Positions 1-33,063 of a stretch of 64,000 bases of DNA are shown piece after piece. Position 1 is the stretch's first letter. Every line of letters starts with the position of its first letter. The stretch covers positions 2,850,001 through 2,914,000 of the forward strand of contig WPIO01000018.1 in the NCBI GenBank assembly GCA_009760855.2, written 5' to 3'. This DNA is from Cristatella mucedo (taxonomy: Eukaryota; Bryozoa; Phylactolaemata; Cristatellidae). Both the position numbers and the translations under genes were made by a program. The notes below the pieces were generated by a model. That model was not told the origin of the DNA, made no database searches, and worked only from the letters and a program-made list of their open reading frames with translations.

Positions 1-33
1 AGTGTCAGCACGCATAAGTACATTAAGGATGAA

Positions 34-525
34 TCACAGGAACCCACTAAATGCTGTCCTAAATAGGTGTGCGTTTTTTAAGTTTTTTAATGCTGTTAAG
101 TCAGGGGATGTTCTGACGCATGTCGGGAGGGAGTTCCAGGCTGTGGGAGCATACGAACTAAATGCACGGTCTCCAAAGGATTTAAGATTTGTACGAGGTA
201 TTGGTAAACTGTTGGATTCCGAAAAGTGGGTGGCACGATGCTTGGCCTGGTGGGGGAGTAGATCTGAGAGATAGGCTGGAGCCAAAGAATGGAGTGACCT
301 AAAAGTGAGCGACAAAACCTTGAAGTCGATCCGTTGCATGACTGGTAGCCAGTGCAGGTCGGCGAGAAATGGTGTGATATGGCAACTGCGACGCTCACGA
401 CTGACAAGCCTAGCTGCGAAGTTTTGCACCAGCTGCAATCGCCTGATTGTACGTGCCGGTAGGCCAGCAAACAGTATCCTTCTGGACACGCCCTCAGTTG
501 TTCGGGCGATTCGGCAAACGTTCAC
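34..525 (-). mobile_element. LINE-A (CR1/L2-like) fragment, C-terminal part of reverse transcriptase ORF
   Basis: The minus-strand frame is open for 163 codons. It shows the typical C-terminal end of CR1/L2-clade ORF2: RRLQLVQNFAARLV, then HITPFLADLHWLP, then FGDRAFSSYAPTAWNSLP and a final LKNAHLF-like block. The catalytic YADD region is absent, so this is a 5'-truncated remnant. The element's own 3' end lies left of the window. A degenerate retrocopy, not a host gene. Confidence 0.85.
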
Positions 526-600
526 CGTCTACAAAGCCGCAAACTACAGTAAAACCTTGTTCCTTGTTCAACGATCTTGTGGCATGTCTTTTGGGCCTCT

Positions 601-770
601 ATAATAATAATAATAATAACGCACTCGATAAAGCGCCCTCAGATAACTCAATCTCTTTCAAGGCGATTTACATTTGCTGCAAAGGAAACACGATCGCTTT
701 CATAAGCTTTCGGATAAGCATTGGTTGTTCCCTCTCTTATTTAAAAGGCAATATGTCTACATGCCCGTAG
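601..770 (-). mobile_element. LINE-A 3' tail
   Basis: Read on the minus strand it ends in GAGATTGAGTTATCTGAGGG, a degraded CGCTATACAAATG-like block and an ATT repeat, the hallmark 3' end of the LINE-A family here. Only the untranslated tail is left. It abuts the LINE-A copy at 34-525, so the two insertions are in tandem. Confidence 0.75.
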
Positions 771-1401
771 AGCTTCCCAGACTTTCCGTTGGATCTTGCA
801 TCGTTACGTTTCGCAGTTATTTGCCCAGGGTCATCCATCCATTCACTCTACGCGTCAATGGCGGTCAATTCCAATAAAGGGCGTAGGGTAGGGGCTAGAT
901 TCCTCAATAGATATAGCTAAAGAACGAGCCTGGGCTGTCGCAATAAAAATCATAGCTGTCAAGCAACATATTCTCAATTTTTCCACACATAATCTCCCGT
1001 TTCTTCTTAGGCTGACTTGAAAAGGACATTAGCGCGACGCAAATTCGGCGAGAACGTTCTGGGCCAGGTTCCAGCAGCGTCACCATTATTATTTATAAGG
1101 CAGCGATCATATTTTAGAGTTGCTGAGAAGGAATACTGTTTCTAGAGAGATTCAAAGAGACCAGCTGAGCACATCCCTTATGAAGTGCAATTTCGTGCTC
1201 TTCAAATTGGGAGGCGAATTTCTCTTTAGACGAGCTCAGGGCGGAGCGCCTCCCGAGTGAAATTTCAAGCTCTCCAGTAAGGGCTTTTTTTATTGATAAG
1301 GCTAATGAGCATTTTCGGATGATGGGCCTTCGGTGCATTGCGTCAGGGTGCTTCTCCGGGGGACTAGGTTATGAATCAGTAAGATTAATATAATGACATG
1401 T
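771..1401. other. No gene recognised
   Basis: Only short ORFs without family resemblance. No recognised repeat family. Confidence 0.5.
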
Positions 1402-1665
1402 AATGATAACAATACATCTGTATAGCGCCATCAGAGAACTGGATCTCTTTCTAGGCACTTTACAAATGCTATATAGAAAGCATTACCAAATGAATTACCA
1501 TTATGATTTACCATATTATTTTTTATATTTATCCTTAATATTAACATTTGTTATTGTTAATATTACCATATGCTTGTTGGTAACATCCGCAAGCAGCAGG
1601 CACGGCGTAAGCAGGCATATGCACACGAAGGACGAATAAAAAAAAACCTCACTAAATTCTGTAAT
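1402..1665 (-). mobile_element. LINE-A 3' region
   Basis: On the minus strand it carries the conserved block GTAAAGTGCCTAGAAAGAGA followed by CAGTTCTCTGATGGCGCTAT, preceded by the non-coding stretch seen in other copies (for example at 30705 and 59035). AT-rich insertions interrupt it. Confidence 0.75.
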
Positions 1666-1704
1666 AAATCGATGCGTTTTCATTTGTATAGCTCCGCACG
1701 AGAA

Positions 1705-1930
1705 CTTAATCTCCACCCAGGGGCTTCGCGTATGCCACAGGGCTAAAGCCCACATCGCTCATCGAATACATAAACTTAACCTTGGTCGAGTCGAGCACCT
1801 TAGCCACTGGGCCAAACCGCCGCGGCAGATCGGATGGCGCTACGTCAGCCAGCAGCCGGGGCAGTGTGGCTCGAGGCGTAGGCTTGAGCCACACTGCCAG
1901 AATACGCGAAGCGCCTGGATGGAGATGAAG
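1705..1930 (-). mobile_element. SINE-1 family copy (tRNA-derived)
   Basis: The minus strand reads TTGGCCCAGTGGCTAAGGTG (A-box like) and then a B-box-like GGGCTTTAGCCCTGTGGCAT. This is the arrangement of the other SINE-1 copies at 21652, 26160 and 58340. The 3' tail is diverged. Confidence 0.7.
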
Positions 1931-2679
1931 TTCTCTTAAGGCTGTATCCGAAAGAATTCCCTTTATTCAAAGCTACGCCTGATGAGCATCGATTTCTCTC
2001 ATTGGTCAGCCTTCGCTGCGCCGCAGCTCTACTGCCGCCAGTTAGTCCTACCGCGCTTAGAGCAGACTCGCTGTTTCGCCCGCTATTTCGCCCGCTGTTT
2101 CGCCCACCATCTCTTGCGGCTGCTCGCCTGTGCCGCGTCAGAGAGTAGACATCGCGATAGAAAGCTTCGTTTCAAACTGACCAGGGCTTTAGTCCGCCAC
2201 CCAAAAGGTTTTGCTGCCGTTAATGCTAGGCTCGTTTTAACCCAATCGGCATTTAGCGATACGCAGCTTTGCCATGCCTACGGCAATGCAGGAGGCTGTG
2301 CCGACATGGACGTGCGTGAGTGTGTATGCGTCCCCTCTGTAAATGCACGCAAGCGGGTATTTAGCGGGAATATACCGGCTTCGGCCGACTTTATACTGCA
2401 ATGGCGGAAGCGTAGCGATCAAATTATTGTATGTCACTTGTGTTTTTTTTATTATAGCGAGTCTGTCATTTGCAGCAGATAAAGAGGCTACGATAGATTG
2501 CAATGCATCCGAAAGCGTTGAGGGTGGCTGCGCTCTGTTTCTTTCTAGAGAAGATTCGGAAGTTTATGCCAACACTTTGTTAGGACACTGTAGCTTGTCC
2601 AACGCTGGCGAAACCTGTGAAAATCATGTCTTTTATACATCGATTCATTGCATGTTCAGAGAAACATCATTGAGGCTAA
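1931..2679. other. No gene recognised; moderately GC-rich unique sequence
   Basis: Open frames of 166 codons (1982-2482, plus) and 119 codons (2343-2702, plus) overlap here. Neither shows a recognisable domain, and they contradict each other's frame. A short in-frame tandem CGCCCGCTATTTCGCCCGCT occurs near 2078. Confidence 0.4.
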
Positions 2680-2790
2680 TGCATTCTTTACAGCATTTGT
2701 AAAGTGCCTAGAAAGAGATTCAGTTCTCTGAGAGCGCTATACAAATTTATTATTAATGTTTTTATTCTTATTGTAAAGTAATAGCAATAA
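2680..2790 (+). mobile_element. LINE-A 3' tail
   Basis: Contains TTTGTAAAGTGCCTAGAAAG, the GTTCTCTGAGAGCGCTATAC block and an AT-rich end. Only the tail is present. Confidence 0.75.
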
Positions 2791-2823
2791 TTTCACAGCT
2801 CACCCAGTTGCAGTGCATTCGAA

Positions 2824-2912
2824 GAAAGTACTGCAGTGGAAACAGGCCACGCGGAATACTGCTGAAAGGCGTAGAACATTCATGAGTTGGTGCAGCTTGA
2901 AACTGGAAACTG
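2824..2912 (+). repeat. Direct repeat copy 1 (~90 bases)
   Basis: Shares GTACTGCAGTGGAAACAGGC and the following ~70 bases, through GAGTTGGTGCAGCTTGAAAC, with 3713-3803. A few substitutions and a short insertion separate the copies. The two face the same way and flank a GC-rich segment of about 800 bases. Confidence 0.85.
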
Positions 2913-3712
2913 CGCCGCATCTCCGACTTGCTCCGAGTTACAACCCACCGGCTCGTCGCATGCCGACGTCGCCTTCATGGCTTTCGCTACCTCACAGGCC
3001 GTTGCCTCGTTGCACACCATCTGCGCCTGGCAAACCGTCAGAGCCTGGATCGCTGTCGCTACTTACCGCACGGTGGCATCCTGGAAAACTATTGTCGCCC
3101 GGCACACTGTCGGCGATTGCTGGTACTGCCTCTGGTCCCTTCTGTTGCCGCCCTCTCTTCGACAAGCTTTTACTAATTCAGCGCTCAGCAGTCGCTCTTT
3201 ACCTACCGAGCTAGCCAGCACCGTTACCAGAGCCTCACGAAGTAGACGGCAGTCATCCTTGATTGTCTTTGGCACGTAAGAGTACACACAGAAGGCGCTT
3301 CCTTCCAGGAAGCGAGGCAGATATTTGCGCCAGACTGCCTAATTGACACCACCACAGCTCGAGCCTCCGCTCCGAGTCAAGCAGCCAAGCTGTGAAGTCA
3401 TCACCGACTTGCAGTTGCTCAAGCAGCAATGCTGCAGGTCACCGCCGCCGCCGGAAATAGCTTGCAGCTTGAGTTATCGTCGCGAACAGCAGAGAACGCT
3501 GGCCGACGAGCAACCCCGCCAGTTTATTTCACCACTCTCAGAGAGCAGGGCGAAGCACGACTCTCCTCGCCCCTCTAGCCCACCGGAGTGTCCCCCCCGA
3601 CTCCCTTGTCATAACAATCACCGGTAACACGTCCCGACTGCCTACCACATCGAGTGTCACAGCCCACTCGTACAACGATCAGGGGCAGTGTCATCAATTA
3701 AATGAAACCACA
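2913..3712. other. GC-rich segment between direct repeats
   Basis: Both strands carry open frames: plus 2813-3214 (133 codons, Pro/Ser-rich) and 2887-3279 (130 codons), minus 3063-3287 (74 codons, charged). No domain was recognised. It could be the body of a small non-autonomous element or host sequence duplicated at its edges. Confidence 0.4.
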
Positions 3713-3803
3713 AGTACTGCAGTGGAAACAGGCCACGCGGAGTACTGCCGCGGAGTACATGAAAGGCGTCGCACATTCATGAGTTGGTGCAGCTTGAAAC
3801 TGG
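3713..3803 (+). repeat. Direct repeat copy 2 (~90 bases)
   Basis: Second copy of the repeat at 2824-2912, with an extra CCGCGGAGTAC-type insertion after the ACGCGGAGTACTG block. Confidence 0.85.
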
Positions 3804-4575
3804 CATATGCATTTTGCAGAGCGTCAGCTAAGTTATTGCACGCGACACGATTAATACGGAAGCAGATGACAAGTGCAGATATTTATGCATCTAAATGCTA
3901 GCGCCTGTATATGTATCTATATCTGCAGGCGCGCAGATAACCTTGGGGAGCAGCTACAGGCTATGCAAATGGGTGTACCAGTCTCTTTTCAGACCGCACC
4001 TTCGCAAGCTTTCGGACGCCGTTCTTTCGGTCCAGATATTCAGACTTTAAAAAAATGGGTATATTGTTTTAAGAAGGGCCGAGATCTTATCCGAGCTTCT
4101 TCTGCAGAGTCGGCAGTCCCGTCTGAAAAAGGCTGCAGTTTCTTTTTAAAGAAAGGCTAACGAGTTTTACCGAGACGAGTCTAATGAGGCGTAACAAGGC
4201 AATAATAATAATGCGGAGCCACTGGAAGCTCTAGATCAAAGTCGGTCTACCTCGTCTCTGCGATTAAGGAATTCCTAGTGAAATTTCACCTTTATGTGGT
4301 TTCGCTTAATGGATGGCACTGCCCCTGATCGTTTTACGAGTGAGCTGTGACGCACAATGTGGCATGTGGTCGGAATTTGCTATTAGCAATTTGGCGACAA
4401 GGGAGTCGCGGGGACTCGGAGGGACTACGGCGGGGACTACGGCGGGACTCGGGGTGGGGGGACTCCGATGGGCGAAGAGAGTCGCGCTTCCCCCTGCTTC
4501 CCCGTGCGTAGTGAAACAAACTGGCGGCGCAGGTAGTCGGCTCTCGTTCAGTGCTGTGCGCGACGGCAACCCAAC
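3804..4575. other. No gene recognised
   Basis: Short ORFs only. A (AAT)3 block near 4201 may be the remnant of a LINE-A tail. A GC-rich block of imperfect GGGACTCGG/GGGACTACGG repeats lies at about 4405-4470. Confidence 0.4.
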
Positions 4576-4880
4576 TACATTTTATAATAATAATAATAAT
4601 ACATTTGTATAGCACCCCAAGAGAACTGAATCTCTTTCTACACTTGACACTAGACACTAGACACGAGGCATATGCTCACGAAGTACGACTCACAAAGACC
4701 CACTAAATACTGTAATAGGCAGGTGTGTTTTTAAGCGTCTCTTTAAATGACGTCACGTCAGGGTGCGTTGTGACGGGGTACGTCGGTTGTGAGTTCTAGG
4801 CTTTGAGAGCATACGAAAAAGCCACGGTCCCCAAAGGTTTTGAGGTTCGCACGAGATGTGACCAAAACGATTCGGTTCTG
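4576..4880 (-). mobile_element. LINE-A 3' region
   Basis: It begins (plus strand) with an AAT repeat, ATACATTTGTATAGCACCCC and AGAGAACTGAATCTCTTTCT, so the element runs on the minus strand. It then shows the stretch matching the copy at 16920-17170, including the TTCCAGG/TTTGGGAGCA region that encodes AxxAWN in intact copies. Confidence 0.75.
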
Positions 4881-6399
4881 TAGGCTGCAAAACAGCGACA
4901 ACTCAAGAGTGCCGACGGCAGCAAGTCCCTTAAGAATGTAGCATTCAGCCAGGTCGTTTCCTGTTGTTTCCTGTTGTTTCAGGACCTCAGCGAGAAAAAA
5001 GGAGCGGTATCCATCGAGCGTTTACCTCCCTACTGAGATGTGCACACATGGCGACTCTGGCGGTTTGTCTAGGTGCTGCAGTTTTAAGGCGTTCCTCCAA
5101 AGTAGGCAGTCGCCTTTTTCATTATTTGGGGCTAGATTTATCGTTTACAGGCGTTTCATAGGTGTTTCTCCAAAATAGGCAGTCACATATTTTCTTAATT
5201 ATTGGGGCTAGAAGGGCTGCTATAGCAGCGTCTTAGGCGCGAACGTTCAGTGTCTGCTTCCAGAGAGACTCTCATTGTCTTGAGGGATGTACTCTCATTT
5301 TCTTAAGGGATGTCCTCCAAAAGTGAGTTCACATTTATATTCAGTGCGGTCAACTAGGCTTCCCGGTGTGACGCGTCTTCGGCACGGAGCCAAAGGCTTT
5401 GCAAATATTTGTAAGAGCTAAGCTAGCAGCTAAAGCGAAAGGTTAAGTAGAAATAAGAATAAAAAGCAACAGTTATAAGAGTGGCTCGAGAGATTTTTCT
5501 GAGAAAATTTCGAGCGCAAAAGTTGTTTGCTTGTGCCCCCCCCACCTCCAGATCGAAGTTTAACCCCCCCTGCCGTTTTTAAATCTCGGCTGCGCCCTTG
5601 AATTGTAGGCACCTCTAAGAGAATGGCGAGCCGTCTGACTGCCACCAAAGCACGTTCACATTGCAAAGTTCAACGTGCAGTATGGAAAGAGCTTCGAAGT
5701 AAATTGTCTGCATATGGAATCTACAAAAAATGTTCGTTCGTAGATGACGGGCGAATCTAAAGAAGCTGATGACGTGACGCTATCGTGTTATCAGAATCAG
5801 TGACGTGTTATCAGAATCAGTGAGTGGAAGCTAGTAAAGGTGAATACGAGAAATAGCCCCAGAGATAATGAACGAATCTTGAAACAAAAAATTTTTTTCG
5901 TGAGATTTCGTGAGAACAATATTCTTTCGTGTTTAGCTAATGGCCGGAGCGATTGCATTCAAACTCATAGCGCATTTCATAGTGTTTTTGTCAAGTCGAG
6001 CTACGAAAGTTTCAACTGGAGACTCACTTAGCTGCAATTGATCTTCAAAAAAGGTGGAAGAACGTGAAAGAAAAGAATGATTGCACTGTCTTCAGCACGA
6101 CTGCTATATTCAAAGGTACTGGGCAGGTACCGAGCGGAAATTGTGGGGACTTCGGCGATGCGAAAGGTCGCCTATTTGGGCGAGGGTTATTAAGGTCACC
6201 ACTGGGCTGGGGCGTGACCCAAGGGCAAGGTGGAATGGCCAGTGGTACTAACGGACTGCAATTAATGGTCAGAAATATTATTAATTAAAATAAGCAGCAG
6301 CATTTAGAGGTGCCTTGGTGCTATGATTTTTTTGTCCTACCGCCATAGAAGTACTGCGTTCCTACTAAAATGGCGCCACCCATAAGGCGCGAGTACTTA
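4881..6399. other. Unique sequence with short tandem duplications, no gene recognised
   Basis: Direct duplications: TTTCCTGTTG repeated at 4957-4978; a diverged ~65-base duplication at about 5093-5137 and 5161-5213 sharing TAGGCAGTC and TTGGGGCTAG; and a perfect 20-base tandem CGTGTTATCAGAATCAGTGA at 5784-5822. ORFs are all under 80 codons. Confidence 0.45.
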
Positions 6400-7160
6400 A
6401 AATGAATGGCCGTGGTGGTTGCGACCAGTTCTGACCGTTTCCGGGAGCCACGAAAAGCGACAGCCCGCATATGCAAGCGCAAACATGGATGCAGGCTTCA
6501 AAGCGGCCAAAGAAGCGGAATTCGCTCAAGTTAATGAGGTCAGTGAGGTCAGCCTCGGCACCTTCGAACTGTACCGCTTGTCGCCCCAGTCGCTTCTTCT
6601 CATCCGGTTCAGTGGCTTCGTTTCGCATGCGGTTGCGGCTGTAGGCTATCCAGTGCAGGGTCAGAGCTGCGACAGCATGGTCAGTGCTGCTGCTGGTGAC
6701 TTCCTATCCTCTATTTAATGCTGCGGTAACGTTCAACCCCTTCGATCTGGGGCAATGGCTATACGGTGAGATGCAATGCAGCGCCGCGTTCTGAAGCTCG
6801 ACTGCCGAGCGTCGTATGAAGAGGAACTCTCATTCACTGACGTGAGCGGTTGTTGTAGACTTCTCGCTGGCAAATGTGTCATTTTCGACACTTTACGCAC
6901 TCGCTTGGCTGAGCTGCCTTCTCGTCCTTGCCAACTACAGCTTCGTCCAGTTTGCGGACCGGTGAGCAGAACGCTTCCTGCACGCCGCACGATTTAATAG
7001 CATCCGGTCGTTAAAGGGCTCGTGGCGAGCTATGGCGGCCGCGGCTCTGCGTGCGAAAATGGCCTGGAAGCTGCCCATCGTGGATGAGGAAGTACTCACC
7101 CTGGAGGAAATACCGTTCGTGCGTGACGCTTTCCTTTTCAAAGTCACCATAGCAACATCG
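6400..7160. promoter_or_regulatory. Candidate promoter/CpG-rich patch
   Basis: GC content and CpG frequency rise here against AT-rich surroundings, and no repeat family covers it. It lies upstream of the NDC1 exons on the plus strand. It could hold the NDC1 promoter, or a divergent one: on the minus strand a good splice-donor context, CTCCAGG followed by GTGAGTACT, occurs near 7097-7105. Inference from composition and position only. Confidence 0.3.
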
Positions 7161-7187
7161 GTGCTAAGCAGGGATTTCAGAGCATAA
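7032..7187 (+). CDS. 51-codon ORF in promoter-like patch, unidentified
   Basis: ATG at 7032 opens a GC-rich frame beginning MAAAALRAKMAWKLP, followed by an acidic stretch (VDEEVLTLEE) and a mildly hydrophobic end, closing at TAA 7185-7187. The family is not recognised. It does not resemble the N-terminus of NDC1. It may be a first exon, an upstream ORF or chance. A possible donor (TCG before GTGCTAAG, about 7161) would truncate it in phase 0. Confidence 0.25.
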   Translation: MAAAALRAKMAWKLPIVDEEVLTLEEIPFVRDAFLFKVTIATSVLSRDFRA

Positions 7188-8069
7188 CTTAGTGTTGCAT
7201 AATACGCGTTTGGTCATAACCACAGGTTCTACCTAGGGGAACCCACTAACGTTAGTAACCAGAGGAAGCCAATAACTTGTTCTACCTAGGGAAAGCCATT
7301 AATGCTAAATGAAGTTATTAAAGCAAGCCGGCTGGCCCTTGTAACATCTCCTTGTAATGCGATAGTATTCTCATAAACCACAACTTTTAACTCGAAAAGT
7401 GTGGGCTAAGTGCTCAGGTAGTTCTTCCGGATGGCTGCTCTTCTTTTCTTGCCTAGATAGTTTCTCTTGCAATCCTGTCTGAAGCACCCGTGGCCTTAGT
7501 CATATACGCTCATTGCCCTTAAGTATTTGCACACCGTTGGAGAAGCCATGTTGTGATGCAGTTGGGGCTAGCAAGCAGCTTAACGGCTCAGGAGTTGAGT
7601 CCTTGCAGTGGAAACGACTGTCGCACCATGTGGAAACATGTAGGCATGGTTATAACGAGGTATACTTACAGGAAAAAATCAGCCAGTTTCATTGCATTAA
7701 TTTGCCATTTTGTTTTAATTTTTTGGTGCCTCTGCTAAATCAAGTCTTGAAGAAAAATGAACATGAAAAAATGAAGTGAGATTGCTTTCAGTGCAAGAGG
7801 CTCGCAACCTTCCAGCTTGTTGTAGTTCCCCATTTGCCCGGTCAATCTGATGTGAACGGCTGCAGCAGGTCGAAGGCAATGAAGTAAAGTGATTTTGCTA
7901 AAGGTATTCCTGAGCTAGTCCTTAACACACAGTGCTGGAGCAATAGGGAGGTCGCTTGTATACTTGGAATGAGTGGTGGCTATATCTAGTATAATCTGGT
8001 TAAGGAAGTTCTCCATGGCCAACAGCCGTTGCCTATGCCCCGACTTCCGTCACAACATCTGACTTAACC
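7161..8069. other. No gene recognised
   Basis: AT-rich, short ORFs only. The missing NDC1 5' exons could lie here or up to 11,265, but none was recognised. Confidence 0.4.
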
Positions 8070-8360
8070 AGATTTTAAAAGAACTTAAAAACACCTATTT
8101 AGGACAGCATTTTAGTGGGTCCCTTTGATTCATCCTTCGTGTGCTTATGCGTGCTGACACTGTGCATGATGCCACTAATTACACTTGCAGGATGACCCTG
8201 TGCATGTCACCCCTAACCATGTTATTCATGTTGTTTATCAAGCATGATATCTCCACTCACCATTCGATCACATTTCCCTTTGCGGCAAATGTAAAGCATC
8301 TAGAAAGAGATTGAGTTCTCTAAGGGCACTTTATCGAGTGTATTATTAATATTATTATTA
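8070..8360 (+). mobile_element. LINE-A 3' region
   Basis: Runs from AACACCTATTTAGGACAGCA through TAGTGGGTCC and the CATGCTACC/TCGATC non-coding block to AGAAAGAGATTGAGTTCTCT and an ATT repeat at 8342-8358. A 5'-truncated copy holding only the end of the ORF and the 3' UTR. Confidence 0.8.
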
Positions 8361-9073
8361 TGCTGCCAGAACAAGGAATATTGAGGCGAGAGAATCGGCT
8401 GCACTACGTAATAGTTGGGCCAGCTTGGCCGAGCAAGTGCTCTCCCCTGGAAGCCTCTACAACCAACAAATCTGCAGGCAAACGGTGTGGCCTCGACTTG
8501 CCGATGAGTGGCCAAGAAAGCGGCATGGTTGAGTGAGCAGCATTAAGCTTAAACCCTGCATTTGGCCAACTGCCATGCCCTCTGGACTCCTGAAGATTGG
8601 TGCTTTGTTTATGGGACTGGCAAAAGCAAATTCAATACTTTGGTAAAGACAAACGTTGAGTTTGAGTAAGCCTGAGAAAAGGTGATGCATATAGAGACTG
8701 ACTGAAGCACAATGTGAAGTGAGACAGTGGCAGAATCACGGTTTGGGGCTCCTTTTTCGGTGCAGGTATTGGAGCAGTGCATTTTGATATTGGTATTGGA
8801 GCACTGCATCGCAATACTGGCATTATGGACCATAATAATCAACATGATTCAAAACATAGGCAATCTCGACCTCTGTTAGGGCTAGCTTTAAGCTCGACCT
8901 CTCTCAAAGCTCGACCTCTGTTGGGGCTAGCTTTAAATTGTCTCATCTATCTCACCTTCGTATATAATGTACATTGTACCTAACAATCCTTGCTGTGACC
9001 TAGTAGCAATTGGGCTCGAAAGCGAGGCCGAGCTCACCACTGGTGGCTCAGTGGACACTCAGGCCCACATTGC

Positions 9074-9075
<2 letters not shown>
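8361..9075. other. No gene recognised; local tandem duplications
   Basis: Two small direct duplications: GGTATTGGAGCA-type units at about 8765-8815 and CTCGACCTCTGTTAGGGCTA-type units at about 8867-8937. The remainder is unique. Confidence 0.45.
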
Positions 9076-9146
<71 letters not shown>

Positions 9147-9162
9147 CCTCTCTCTCTCTCTC
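9076..9162. repeat. (CT)n microsatellite
   Basis: About 43 CT units with one CCCC interruption. The serine/leucine frames across it are artefacts. Confidence 0.98.
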
Positions 9163-9164
9163 AA

Positions 9165-10575
9165 TAATCATTAAGTCTGTCCCTGCTGCCCTGATCTCGA
9201 AGTTCATCTCTCAGTCTGAGAATATTACTAGGCCTCTTGAGCCTATACCTGCTGTTCTCCCTTTTAGATGCCTAGATGTACTGCTGCCCTGCATAACTAA
9301 CATAGTAAATCGGTCCTTAGCCTCAGGCTCTGTGCCAGCATCTTTCGGAGTGGCTATTGTCAAGCCATTTGTTAACAACTCGATGCCACACCGACACTTC
9401 CGATACGTCTGCCTTCCGGTTATATCAACGACACCGAAACGAGTAGTGGCAGACCAGTTAAACTTTTATATCTCAACAGCAAACCTAGGGAGTAAGTTTC
9501 AGTCAGGTTTGAGAGCTAGTCATTCCACAGTCTGCACTACTGTAAGTGTATGACGATCTTCTCAGGAACGCTGACTTAGCTCGAGTCTCTCTGCCAGTTT
9601 AGCTAGATGTCCCGGGTGCTTTTGATACCACTCGTCACCGAATCTTTTTTGAGCACCTGTCATCTTGCGTATGCATCTCAGGTACTTCGTTACAATGGTT
9701 TAATTCTTATCTTAACGGGATAATTCAGGAGCAGGTGTCAATGGCAAACATTCTTCGAGTGAGCCTTTGAAGTAAGGGGGATGGTGGTGCCCTACGGATC
9801 TGTTTTAGATCCACTTCTTTTCTCAATCTATACTCTCCCTCTTCCTGACGTAATCGTCAACTACAATCCAAGCTTCATTTTTATGAACACGGCATGCAGC
9901 CCGCTTCCCGATGTAATCGTCAAGTACAACCCAAGCTTCATTTTTATGAACACGACATGCAGCTGTACTTATGCATTCATCCTTCACTTCCTTTCAGCTT
10001 AGTAACTAAAAAGCCCAACTCTCCAAATCGGCTTGACCAGGTTATTTCATGAAGGTTCTTCACGAATGTGGATGTCCTCTACCAAAATGACCTGCCGCTA
10101 GATGAGCGCATCAGTTCCCCAATGCAAGTCTGCCTACTTTTGCCCACCATAGCAAAATTCGGGATCGCTTAGAAAGGACGCAACTGCCAAGCTTGTCCAT
10201 TATTCGTGGCATTCTGACTAGACTTCTTTAGCTCTCCACGTGTTGGTCTCCGTGGCCGTGCTAAAGATGTTCACAGTAGGTGCGAAACGGCAGCCAGCCG
10301 TGTCTGTCATAAACGTCATCACTGTCTCATTTAACCGGTGCTCAACAATCTGCACTGGCTGCCTATCAGGCAGCACATTGACGTCCAAGATTCTGACCCA
10401 CGCCTTTAGGGCCTTCAAATCTCTTGTTTCGGCCTACATTGGGTCTGAATTAGTTTCCCTACAGGCTTCTCGTTGCACCGCCAGCTGCCTGACTCGAGTC
10501 GATTGCTCATGTCCTTAAGTTCAAATCCCGTGGAGATCATGCCTTCAATCACCCTGTTCCCCTCAAAGCTCGGAA
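9165..10575 (+). mobile_element. LINE-A reverse transcriptase copy, degenerate
   Basis: Successive frames give pieces of CR1/L2 ORF2 in order: LPCITNIVNRSLASGSVP, then the VVADQLN and FQSGLRASHST region, then a QGSVLGPLLF-like block (YGSVLDPLLF), then LPDVIV, then the C-terminal AYFxLHNI and LHWLP-like region near 10350. Many stops and shifts break it. A 63-base in-frame tandem duplication (9841-9900 and 9904-9963) lies inside. It ends against an oppositely oriented copy. Confidence 0.85.
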
Positions 10576-11021
10576 CTCTTGAAGTCGATGCGTTCCTTGA
10601 CAGGGAGCCAGTGCAGGTCGACGAGAAGTGGTGTGATGTGGCGACTGCAATGCTCATGACAGACAAGCCTAGCTGCAGAGTTTTGCACCAGCTGTAAGCG
10701 CCTGATTGCACAGGCCGGTAGATTAGCAAGCAGTGACCTACAGAAGTCAAGATGGGATGTCACAAATGCATGGGCCAATTTCGATTTGGTATCCCTGCCT
10801 AAACAAGCCCGAATTTTAGCAATGATATAGATGTGAAAGTAGGCAGACTTGACTGTGGAGCTGAAATGGTCGTCTAATGAAAGGTCACTTTGGAACATGG
10901 CACCTAGATTTCGTTCAGATGCAACAGGAAATATGCTAGGATAGATTAGTTCTACCTTGTATGTGCAGTATAAAGCCAAGTAACTTGTGACCGTGGCCCA
11001 GCATTTACACTCAGCTGCCAA
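10563..11021 (-). mobile_element. LINE-A reverse transcriptase C-terminal fragment
   Basis: A minus-strand frame of 152 codons contains LGAMFQSDLSLDDHFSSTVK, then AYFHIYIIAKIRACLGRD, then [14 protein letters not shown] and HITPLLVDLHWLPVK, the classic C-terminal segment of CR1/L2 ORF2. It is one of the better-preserved copies, with no stop across the fragment. It faces the plus-strand copy ending here, giving a tail-to-tail arrangement. Confidence 0.9.
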
Positions 11022-11265
11022 AAAATTATTTCAGTAAGACTGCAGCAGCTGTGGCAGCTACTCCGTTCGGTTGATAGGAGGACTTTCTACAATGCCATTT
11101 GTGCTAAATTTGCGTGAAGCATGCCAAAATATTTTTTGACTGCCCACGAACAAAGCATACATATGCTGTTGGTATGTATATTTTGTATTCGGTGAATATC
11201 CCCTTGCAAAAGACCAAGGCTGTTTGCAGGATTCTGTAAACCATTGATGTCATGCCTCATTGCAG

Positions 11266-33008
<21,743 letters not shown>

Positions 33009-33057
33009 TCGAATATGCGATGGCATCGCTGTTGCCATCGCCACCGCATGATTCTCG

Positions 33058-33063
33058 AATAAA
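33058..33063 (+). promoter_or_regulatory. NDC1 polyadenylation signal
   Basis: AATAAA 50 bases after the NDC1 stop, in AT-rich 3' UTR. Confidence 0.85.
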
